Source: an uncultured bacterium
GTDB lineage: Bacteria > Patescibacteriota > Dojkabacteria > B142 > OLB20
DNA: 10,803 nucleotides
Direction of reading: 5' to 3'
NCBI GenBank assembly: GCA_937889205.1
Contig: CALARN010000164.1
Span: 1-10,803, forward strand
A program made the position numbers and the translations under genes. Shown one piece after another: positions 1-5,157 of this stretch. The number at the start of each line of letters is the position of its first letter. Within the stretch, counting starts at the first letter, position 1. Below the pieces are notes generated by a model. That model saw only the letters and a list, made by a program, of their open reading frames with translations, did not search any database and was not told the origin of the DNA.

Positions 1-254
1 TGCGCATTACGAATCAGTTTTATTGAACTTCGAAAAACCTCTTCTTCTTGCTGCTCATCAAGACAATATGTATTTACTCCTGCAGCTTTCAGTAATTGAG
101 ATAATTGGCTTTGATCAATATATACAATATTAAAGGGCTTAATTATGCCCTCTAGACCTAATGCCCTCTCAGGATCATTACTCAAATAGTAAAAATTACC
201 TTGAGCCAAAGTTGCATTATTTTTAGTTGTTAGTGTTTGTAATGTATCTTGCAT
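1..254 (-). CDS. N-terminal fragment of a protein, possibly an ATP-grasp ligase (pre-ATP-grasp region)
   Basis: An open frame starts at ATG 254-252 and runs off the left edge, giving 84 residues that begin MQDTLQTLTTKN. It is read from the complement. It contains NFYYLSNDPERALGLEG near residues 20-36, then IVYIDQSQL and a GVNTYCLD stretch. This alternation of short strands and helices is what I associate with the pre-ATP-grasp domain of ATP-grasp carboxylate-amine ligases found in CPR genomes. That assignment is from memory and the catalytic ATP-grasp part lies outside the window. The start is 38 bases after the stop of the upstream methyltransferase gene on the same strand, so it is probably the third gene of that operon. 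No Shine-Dalgarno sequence is visible. The coding call is firm; the function is weak. Confidence 0.6.
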   Translation of the reverse strand, partial: MQDTLQTLTTKNNATLAQGNFYYLSNDPERALGLEGIIKPFNIVYIDQSQLSQLLKAAGVNTYCLDEQQEEEVFRSSIKLIRNA

Positions 255-292
255 CACAGTATATTAACGATTATTATAACTAACTATTTCAC

Positions 293-814
293 TTACTTTA
301 CTTCATATACTAGTATTTTGCCAATCTTTCTAATTGGCTGATGCTGTTTAAATTGAAAAGTATTACTAATAATATATGAACCTTTGGGCATCTGTGAGTA
401 AAGGATAGGTTCAAGTTTTGCCATCAGGCTAGGGTAGAGATAGATGACTGCTAAATCATACTTACTGTAATCAATATTGTATATATTTTCGTTATATATT
501 GCTACCTGCTTGTATCTACCTAGTAATTTTCTTAATCTTGCAAATACAGTTAAGAAGGGTACAAGCTCAACAGCAGCAACATTTTGATAACCCATTCTCG
601 CTAGGGCAAATGATATATTAGCATCTCCGGCACCGGGCTCAATTGCAGACTTCAACTTCAAAAGAGGTAATATCTTCTTAGCTTCATCTAAAATTACCCT
701 CCTATCTTTGCCAAAAGAGGGTACATAAGGAGCAGAAAAAAACATATACCAGACATAGTAGCCTGCAAACAGGCAAACTAAAAAAAAGCTGGCAAATAAT
801 GCAATACCCTCCAT
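293..814 (-). CDS. Membrane-anchored class I SAM methyltransferase, FAM173 (ATPSCKMT)-like
   Basis: 173 residues. Residues 4-27 form one hydrophobic membrane segment. Next comes APYVPS (28-33), matching the P-[FY]-V-P element that precedes the methyltransferase core in FAM173 proteins. Motif I is AIEPGAGDAN (57-66), the SAM-binding loop. AAVELVPFL (80-88) carries the acidic residue expected to hold the ribose. YDLAVIYLYPSL (119-130) is the motif IV region. The order of anchor, VP motif, short Rossmann core and a C-terminal strand pair matches eukaryotic ATPSCKMT/ANTKMT, which methylate lysines of the ATP synthase c-subunit and the ADP/ATP carrier. Substrate here is unknown; a membrane protein such as AtpE would fit by analogy only. 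The start overlaps the stop of the upstream PLP-enzyme gene as TAATG, implying translational coupling. Confidence 0.8.
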   Translation of the reverse strand: MEGIALFASFFLVCLFAGYYVWYMFFSAPYVPSFGKDRRVILDEAKKILPLLKLKSAIEPGAGDANISFALARMGYQNVAAVELVPFLTVFARLRKLLGRYKQVAIYNENIYNIDYSKYDLAVIYLYPSLMAKLEPILYSQMPKGSYIISNTFQFKQHQPIRKIGKILVYEVK

Positions 815-1734
815 TATAGTCCACTTGCAATAACAACTGGATAGTTAATTTCTGAACTATCGACTTTCAAAAAACCGGCAAAGCCTAGCAGTGAATTATA
901 TGAATATTCTAAACCATATTGCTCTAGTAAAGCCTTAGCAGCTTCTAACTCAGCATCAGTAATAATAATCCCGCTTCCCTTAGATTCTTTAATTGCAGCT
1001 ACCACTTCATCTCTTCTTAAAGCCACTCTGTCTGTGATCGCATCCGCAAGACTAGTCTCACTAGCCTCAAAACCTTCTACAAAAGCCTTAGCAATCGGGT
1101 GGATTCTTGAACTCTGACATGCATATACCCTGACTGAAAGCTGCATTTCTTTGAACGCTAAACATAATGCTAATGTACTCGTGCCACTACTACAAGGTAT
1201 AAACACTGCATCCAGTTTAGGATACTGTTCACTTAACTCATAGGCAATAGTCTTAAAGCCGATAATAGCCAAATCATCTTGTGAGCCGCGTAGATTAATT
1301 GCCCCAGTATCTCTGGCAAAACGAATTGCAGCTGACTTAGCTTGTTTAGTTTTGTCAATGGTAACACCAGCATATCTTGCCGCAATTTCTTGCAACTTAG
1401 CATATTTTAATGCATTTACGTCTTCTGCCACAAAAACCTTGAGCTTTGTCTTGGCTAGCTCACAATATCCAGCAGCAGAAATTGCGGCATTCCCTGAAGA
1501 GGAAATTACGAAATTATTAATATCGTTTTCTAAATACATTGATATTTGATAAGCAAGGCTCCTATCTTTAAAAGAACCGTTTGGGTTGTAGTTTTCATCT
1601 TTAATCCCCAAAAGCTGATGCCCGGCAAGCTCTACGAATTTAAATGGGGTATTGCCTTCATCTAAGGTTAGTTTATTGCGTTGGGGTAGTGAATTATGTC
1701 TATGTAGTAGTTGATTATCCCAAATACCGTTCAT
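814..1734 (-). CDS. Fold-type II PLP-dependent enzyme, threonine synthase-like
   Basis: 306 residues from ATG 1734, or 312 from a TTG at 1752. I prefer the ATG because the likely -10 box (1766-1761) would put the transcript start near 1754, leaving about 20 bases of leader. LDEGNTPF near the N-terminus is the substrate-side LxEGxTPL element. NPNGSFKDR holds the Schiff-base lysine (Lys56 from the ATG). SSSGNAA is the Asn loop contacting the PLP ring. IPCSSGTSTLAL is the glycine-rich phosphate loop. Threonine synthase makes threonine from O-phosphohomoserine; related enzymes include threonine dehydratase and diaminopropionate ammonia-lyase. At 306 residues it is shorter than most threonine synthases (350-500) and lacks an N-terminal zinc or extra domain, so the reaction should not be taken as settled. 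It leads an operon with the coupled methyltransferase. Confidence 0.8.
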   Translation of the reverse strand: MNGIWDNQLLHRHNSLPQRNKLTLDEGNTPFKFVELAGHQLLGIKDENYNPNGSFKDRSLAYQISMYLENDINNFVISSSGNAAISAAGYCELAKTKLKVFVAEDVNALKYAKLQEIAARYAGVTIDKTKQAKSAAIRFARDTGAINLRGSQDDLAIIGFKTIAYELSEQYPKLDAVFIPCSSGTSTLALCLAFKEMQLSVRVYACQSSRIHPIAKAFVEGFEASETSLADAITDRVALRRDEVVAAIKESKGSGIIITDAELEAAKALLEQYGLEYSYNSLLGFAGFLKVDSSEINYPVVIASGL

Positions 1735-1745
1735 ATAGAAAAACT

Positions 1746-1775
1746 GTGACAATTAGTAATAATATACGATATAAT
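1746..1775 (+). promoter_or_regulatory. Promoter of the lysW-like / tRNA-Gly / mgtC unit
   Basis: A -35 box GTGACA lies at 1746-1751, followed by an 18-base spacer and a perfect -10 box TATAAT at 1770-1775. The predicted transcript start is near 1782, leaving a leader of about 19 bases before ATG 1801. No Shine-Dalgarno sequence is present in that leader. It overlaps the divergent promoter for the PLP-enzyme operon. Confidence 0.65.
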
Positions 1776-1789
1776 GTAACAGATATTAA
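1761..1789 (-). promoter_or_regulatory. Divergent promoter of the PLP-enzyme operon
   Basis: Read on the minus strand, a -35-like TTAATA (1789-1784), a 17-base spacer and a -10 TATATT (1766-1761) give a predicted start near 1754. The -10 boxes of this and the plus-strand promoter are only 3 bases apart, so RNA polymerase could probably occupy only one at a time. Confidence 0.45.
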
Positions 1790-1800
1790 CAATTATCTCT

Positions 1801-1986
1801 ATGAATGAGCAAATTACAACACAAGCTTTCAAGTTTATTTGTTTCGAATGTAAAAACGAAGTAGAAGTTGATCCAGCACGAGTAGTGGGAGATGTTATCG
1901 AATGCCCATACTGTGGAATCGAGTATGAAATCGTTGCCAAAGATGGCGAAGAATTTGTTATGCAAGTAATCGAAGAAGAGAAATAA
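1801..1986 (+). CDS. LysW-like zinc-ribbon protein
   Basis: 61 residues. Two CxxC pairs, Cys14/Cys17 and Cys35/Cys38, flank an acidic hairpin (EVEVDPARVVGDVIECPYCG). This is the pattern of LysW, the small acidic carrier whose C-terminal glutamate is the attachment point for 2-aminoadipate or glutamate in the LysW-dependent lysine/arginine pathway. The fold match is good. However, LysW of Thermus/Sulfolobus ends in a conserved EDWGE-type tail with Glu last, whereas this protein ends VIEEEK with lysine last. It may therefore be a LysW-fold protein with another job, such as a zinc ribbon that binds a partner. No lysine biosynthesis gene is seen nearby. Strongly acidic overall. Starts at ATG 1801 behind a good promoter; tRNA-Gly begins 9 bases after the stop. 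Confidence 0.75.
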   Translation: MNEQITTQAFKFICFECKNEVEVDPARVVGDVIECPYCGIEYEIVAKDGEEFVMQVIEEEK

Positions 1987-1995
1987 ATACTCTTT

Positions 1996-2069
1996 GCGAG
2001 GTTAGTACAGCGGTAGTATACATGCTTCCCAAGCATGGGACGCGGGTTCGATTCCCGTACCTCGCTCCA
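1996..2069 (+). tRNA. tRNA-Gly (anticodon CCC), CCA encoded
   Basis: The cloverleaf folds completely. The acceptor stem is GCGAGGT (1996-2002) with ACCTCGC (2059-2065). The D stem is GTAC/GTAT. The anticodon stem is CATGC/GCATG around loop TTCCCAA (2026-2032), giving anticodon CCC at 2028-2030, which reads GGG. The T stem is GCGGG/CCCGT with loop TTCGATT. The discriminator base is T2066, followed by an encoded CCA at 2067-2069. It lies between the lysW-like gene and mgtC on the same strand, with gaps of 9 and 24 bases, so it is probably cut out of a shared transcript. Confidence 0.96.
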
Positions 2070-2093
2070 TAATTATTTTACTCTCAAATAATC

Positions 2094-2522
2094 ATGTTAG
2101 ATCAATTTATTGGCTCTAGTGAAAGTCGTCTAATCTTTGATCTAGTTCTAGCATTGCTAGCAGGCTTCATAATTGGAGCAGAGCGCGAATTAAGAGGCAA
2201 ACCCGCAGGCATAAGTACACATACCATGGTCATAGTAGGCGCAATGCTTTTTACTTTCTTATCCTCTGAGGTTGATCCTGCCTCAAAATCCAGAATAGCA
2301 GCTCAAGTAGTTTCAGGAATAGGTTTTTTAGGTGCCGGCTTAATAATTAAAGAGGGAAACAATGTAGTAAATCTAACCACAGCTGCAAGTTTATGGGTAT
2401 CAGGTGCCATAGGTATGGCTTTAGGCTTTGATTTCCATCTAATAGCCATAATTGTTACCCTAGCGGTTGCATTTATCCCCCGAATTCCTCGTATCAAAAA
2501 ATCAAAAATAAATAATGAATAA
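2094..2522 (+). CDS. MgtC/SapB family membrane protein
   Basis: 142 residues, hydrophobic, about four membrane helices (roughly 13-29, 44-59, 70-87 and 96-130). The family signature GAERELRGKPAGISTHT (28-44) and the QVVSGIGFLGAGLIIKEG stretch (71-88) that leads into NLTTAASLWVSGAIGMA are both clear. MgtC proteins are inner-membrane factors tied to survival under magnesium limitation and acid stress and, in Salmonella, to inhibition of the F1Fo ATP synthase. The C-terminal cytoplasmic ACT-like domain of longer MgtC proteins is missing, as in the short MgtC/SapB group; the basic tail RIPRIKKSK probably faces the cytoplasm. No Shine-Dalgarno sequence precedes the ATG. It follows tRNA-Gly closely and is probably on the same transcript as the lysW-like gene. 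Confidence 0.9.
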   Translation: MLDQFIGSSESRLIFDLVLALLAGFIIGAERELRGKPAGISTHTMVIVGAMLFTFLSSEVDPASKSRIAAQVVSGIGFLGAGLIIKEGNNVVNLTTAASLWVSGAIGMALGFDFHLIAIIVTLAVAFIPRIPRIKKSKINNE

Positions 2523-2584
2523 CTAGGGCGAAACCACCATCAACAGGAAAGGGCTAATACATACAAACTAACAATCAAGCGAAT

Positions 2585-3370
2585 CTAATAGCTTAAAGCG
2601 ATTTCATCTAACAAATCGATGATTTCAGATTTTCTATTTAATAAGGCATCTTCTCTTTCTGTAAAGTCTTTTGCTGATTCATAACATAAATCGTCAGCAG
2701 ACTTTTTGGCAGCTTCATTCCCAAAATTATCTTCTAGCGATGCTACATAACATAAATCTAAAGTTATTTGATCAGCAACAATTTCTTTTCTAAGGCCAAC
2801 ATACTGTTCACTGATGTCAATTAACTCGTCTAATAAATCTTTAAATTCTTTACAATTTTCTGCATCTGTAGAAGTCGAGCAATTGTATCCTTTTAGTTTA
2901 CTTGCAAATTCTTTATCTTTATCTATCTCGTAATTTCTATATTTGTTATAACAATCATTTTCATCATTTAGTAATGTTGGAATTTGAGTATATAAAGGCA
3001 ATATTTGATCTGGGAAATAATCTTTTGCCATAATGTCATCGTATTCATCAGAGTTATCACACTCAATATCTCCTTCATCTAGGTACACATCTAGTTCTTC
3101 GGTATAGGTAATATATTCACCCATATATGATGAAAAATTTGTGTCTAAAGACATCTTCGGTACAAGAATGTCGGGGATTTTATTTTCCTTGTTTAATTGA
3201 GGTACTATTAATAAGGCTCCGGCTATAATAGAGCATAAACAAAGTAAGCCCACTACTGCAATTGCAATTACAATAATAACAGTTTTTTTTGAACCCTTTT
3301 TTGAAACTTCAGAAGTAGTTACAGCCTCACCTGATCCTGCTGTATCTGTTAATTTTGCCATAATAGACAT
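2585..3370 (-). CDS. Membrane-anchored acidic protein of unknown function with an extracytoplasmic cysteine-containing domain
   Basis: 261 residues; not recognised. A Thr/Ser-rich cytoplasmic tail ends in the basic KKGSKK (24-29), followed by one long membrane helix at about 30-57. The positive-inside rule places the remaining 200 residues outside the membrane. That part is very acidic (Asp/Glu-rich, for example LDEGDIECDNSDEYDD) and has about seven cysteines (one near 104, the others after about 135), enough for disulfides. Much of it looks helical. A second start, ATG 3361-3359 (MAKLTDTAG), is possible. It lies 46 bases after the stop of the riboswitch-controlled gene on the same strand and could be its operon partner or have its own promoter. 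A surface protein is a reasonable guess and no more. Confidence 0.75.
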   Translation of the reverse strand: MSIMAKLTDTAGSGEAVTTSEVSKKGSKKTVIIVIAIAVVGLLCLCSIIAGALLIVPQLNKENKIPDILVPKMSLDTNFSSYMGEYITYTEELDVYLDEGDIECDNSDEYDDIMAKDYFPDQILPLYTQIPTLLNDENDCYNKYRNYEIDKDKEFASKLKGYNCSTSTDAENCKEFKDLLDELIDISEQYVGLRKEIVADQITLDLCYVASLEDNFGNEAAKKSADDLCYESAKDFTEREDALLNRKSEIIDLLDEIALSY

Positions 3371-3386
3371 AATAATAATTTATTTG

Positions 3387-3392
3387 ATTATA
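3387..3392 (-). promoter_or_regulatory. Candidate -10 box for the acidic membrane protein
   Basis: On the minus strand a perfect TATAAT (3392-3387) sits 16 bases ahead of ATG 3370, implying a leader of about 10 bases. No convincing -35 box is seen, and AT richness makes chance matches common. Confidence 0.35.
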
Positions 3393-3416
3393 TAATATCT
3401 GAAGTTTTACTACTAA

Positions 3417-4748
3417 TTATTTGCACGATACTTTATCTGAATTACAATGAGGACATCTTTCAAAATATGTAGCAACATCTCCATTCTTCACATAAAAAAC
3501 CCGACCACAGCTAGGGCATGCTACCTCATCTTTTGCATCAAAGACTTTACTCGTTTTGGGAATATCCACCTTTGAAATATTTAAACCACCCTTATTAAAA
3601 ATTCTTGCACCTCTTGACTGAGATATTGAAAAGCCACACCCCTCAGCAATAAACAACCTTCGAGCAGCCTCTGAATTTTCTGAAACCAAATACTTCCTTA
3701 CCTGTTCACTAAAAGTATTAAAATTAGCGATATTAAATAATTTTTCTTTTAACCCAAACTGCTCATCATGAATAAACTCGGCCATCATTTGTAATACTAC
3801 ATCTAGCTCTAGATCTGGATTCTCAATAATACTTCTGGCCGCAAAGACAATTTGAGGTATAAGGGTTTGAATCCTGCTACGCAAAAAAACTCCTTCACTA
3901 GCAACCAATTCTTTTGCCGCAGATGAAGTGCTGTTTTGTCTTTGTTCAATAAAATCGAGAACTGGTTGTAAATCGGATTGTTTTTCTACATAAATAAAAT
4001 TGTGCATAAGCATTGCATCTGGATATTTTTGCAATAATTCTTGAGATAGTATTGCATCAGTATTCGGGCCAATCAAAGCTCCATTATTGTCTTTTACACT
4101 AGCTAGTAAATCTGCATAATCGTTGTGCTCTGTTTGCTGAAACCAGTACTGCTCGACTTGTACTTTGTCCCCAGCGTTTAAATCATACACAAATACACTA
4201 TCTCTGCCATCATAACCTCTTTTTTTAGCCGCTTCATCAAGTTTTGGGCTAGGGGATATCTCAACAAAAAAACCAGATTTTTTAGTACTTTTCAAAGCCT
4301 CTAAAGCAACTAAATTATTTGCATTTGCAAGATTTCGGGCAATTTCAAACTCTGGAATTTGACCATTAGTCTGTGTGATAGCATTATTATATACTTCAAG
4401 CGCAGGTCTGCCATTAAAATACATCTGACCTCGTGAACCCTCTTCATGCCATTCAGTTTCATAACCATACCTGCCTTGAACATCTGCATTTATCTTTTCA
4501 GCTATTGCAGTGAATATATTTTCTGAAACTTCACTCATTCTGCCATCAAAGTTATTTGACCTTAAAGCCTCGATAATATTAATAATTTGATTTATAGTAT
4601 TCCCATATTGACCGGCATATCTATGCGCAAGGTTATTAAGAAAAGGGTCACGATTGAGAATTGACCTAGTTGCTAAAGACTCACTAGAAACGTGGGCATT
4701 CACCACTGGTTCAATTTCAATACTAGGATAACTCTGATTAGTTTGCAT
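3417..4748 (-). CDS. Riboswitch-controlled protein of unknown function with C-terminal zinc ribbon
   Basis: 443 residues; not recognised. No signal peptide or membrane helix is visible, so it is probably cytoplasmic. The first 150 residues look helical. A stretch near 182-196 (SGFFVEISPSPKLDE) followed by DSVFVYDLNAGDKVQVEQYW looks like a beta-rich core. Residues 290-400 are helical again. The C-terminus is a treble-cysteine zinc ribbon: Cys411/Cys414 and Cys432/Cys435, with an extra Cys442 (CPSCGRVFYV ... CPHC). The gene follows directly on a cobalamin riboswitch whose last hairpin ends 4 bases before ATG 4748. Its expression should therefore respond to a cobalamin, normally by repression. 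Typical B12-regulated genes encode transporters, B12 synthesis enzymes or B12-independent isoenzymes; I see no motif of those here. The start codon is fixed by the riboswitch. Confidence 0.8.
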   Translation of the reverse strand: MQTNQSYPSIEIEPVVNAHVSSESLATRSILNRDPFLNNLAHRYAGQYGNTINQIINIIEALRSNNFDGRMSEVSENIFTAIAEKINADVQGRYGYETEWHEEGSRGQMYFNGRPALEVYNNAITQTNGQIPEFEIARNLANANNLVALEALKSTKKSGFFVEISPSPKLDEAAKKRGYDGRDSVFVYDLNAGDKVQVEQYWFQQTEHNDYADLLASVKDNNGALIGPNTDAILSQELLQKYPDAMLMHNFIYVEKQSDLQPVLDFIEQRQNSTSSAAKELVASEGVFLRSRIQTLIPQIVFAARSIIENPDLELDVVLQMMAEFIHDEQFGLKEKLFNIANFNTFSEQVRKYLVSENSEAARRLFIAEGCGFSISQSRGARIFNKGGLNISKVDIPKTSKVFDAKDEVACPSCGRVFYVKNGDVATYFERCPHCNSDKVSCK

Positions 4749-4752
4749 GTTT

Positions 4753-4905
4753 TGCCTTTACTAGGCAGGTATGCTTCTGGCTTTGTGTCATGTTTACCCT
4801 GCTCGGAGTTAATTAAAATACCTATATGGTGCTCGGACTTTGACCGTTGCGGCACAGTGAAGGTATTTCACCTTTCTTCCCCATACAATTTTTAGATACA
4901 CCATC
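4753..4905 (-). promoter_or_regulatory. Cobalamin (B12) riboswitch
   Basis: Read on the minus strand, the class-defining parts appear in order. First is GGGGAAG (4882-4876), then hairpin AAGGT/ACCTT (4874-4870 with 4864-4860, loop GAAAT). Next is the core ACTGTGCCGCAACGGTCA (4858-4841), in which GCCG-CAA-CGGT pairs and ACT/AGT close around it. TATGG (4885-4881) pairs with CCATA (4829-4825) to form the helix enclosing the core. The B12 box follows: AGCCAGAAG at 4782-4774, a CAT insertion at 4773-4771, and ACCTGCC at 4770-4764. GGT at 4902-4900 can pair with ACC of the B12 box. The last hairpin TGCCT/AGGCA (4767-4763 with 4757-4753) reuses the end of the B12 box and ends 4 bases before the AUG. 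There is no T-run, so control is more likely at translation than by termination. The 5' limit is approximate. Confidence 0.9.
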
Positions 4906-4936
4906 TTAACAAATACAACTAAATAATTACAAGCAA

Positions 4937-4965
4937 ATCATAGAAAAGAAGAAATTAACTGTAAT
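4937..4965 (-). promoter_or_regulatory. Candidate promoter of the riboswitch leader
   Basis: On the minus strand ATTACA (4965-4960), a 17-base spacer and TATGAT (4942-4937) form a plausible sigma-70-type promoter. The predicted start near 4930 would give a leader of about 180 bases, enough to hold the whole aptamer. Confidence 0.45.
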
Positions 4966-4980
4966 TTTAATAGTAGAGAC

Positions 4981-5009
4981 TTGCATTAATTAGTCGCTAA
5001 ATGTTACAT
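4981..5009 (+). promoter_or_regulatory. Candidate promoter of tRNA-Thr
   Basis: TTGCAT at 4981-4986, a 17-base spacer and TTACAT at 5004-5009 give a predicted start near 5016, about 16 bases before the tRNA. A second -10-like TTATAC at 5013-5018 is an alternative. Confidence 0.45.
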
Positions 5010-5031
5010 TAATTATACGCAAAATTATTTA

Positions 5032-5104
5032 GCCGACTTAGCTCAGATGGTAGAGCATTGGTATCGTAAACCACAGGTCGTGAGTTCGATTCTCACAGTC
5101 GGCT
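5032..5104 (+). tRNA. tRNA-Thr (anticodon CGT), CCA not encoded
   Basis: Acceptor stem GCCGACT (5032-5038) pairs with AGTCGGC (5097-5103). The D arm is GCTC-AGATGGTA-GAGC. The anticodon stem TTGGT/ACCAC has its outer pair mismatched (T5058 against C5074). The loop ATCGTAA (5063-5069) gives anticodon CGT at 5065-5067, which reads ACG. The T arm is GTGAG-TTCGATT-CTCAC. The discriminator is T5104, followed by TAG and not CCA, so CCA must be added by the nucleotidyltransferase. The overall sequence resembles E. coli thrW. Confidence 0.95.
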
Positions 5105-5157
5105 TAGGTAAATATTATTACTGCCCGGTAACGATATACTTTATTAGCTAACTCACG

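Noticed and set aside
1735..1752. TTG start at 1752 for the PLP enzyme
   Set aside because: It would leave almost no leader behind the likely -10 box; ATG 1734 fits better, though the TTG cannot be excluded.
1731..2036. 101-residue minus-strand frame over the lysW-like gene and tRNA-Gly
   Set aside because: It is antisense to a recognised zinc-ribbon gene and runs into a tRNA; no protein-like features.
4692..4895. 67-residue open frame on the plus strand across the riboswitch
   Set aside because: It lies antisense to a structured RNA and the start of the 443-residue gene, has no family likeness, and its composition follows the riboswitch bases.
5032..5157. tRNA-Thr as an integration site for a mobile element carrying the Fic-like gene
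   Set aside because: No integrase, no repeated copy of the tRNA 3' end, and no change in base composition are visible in the window.
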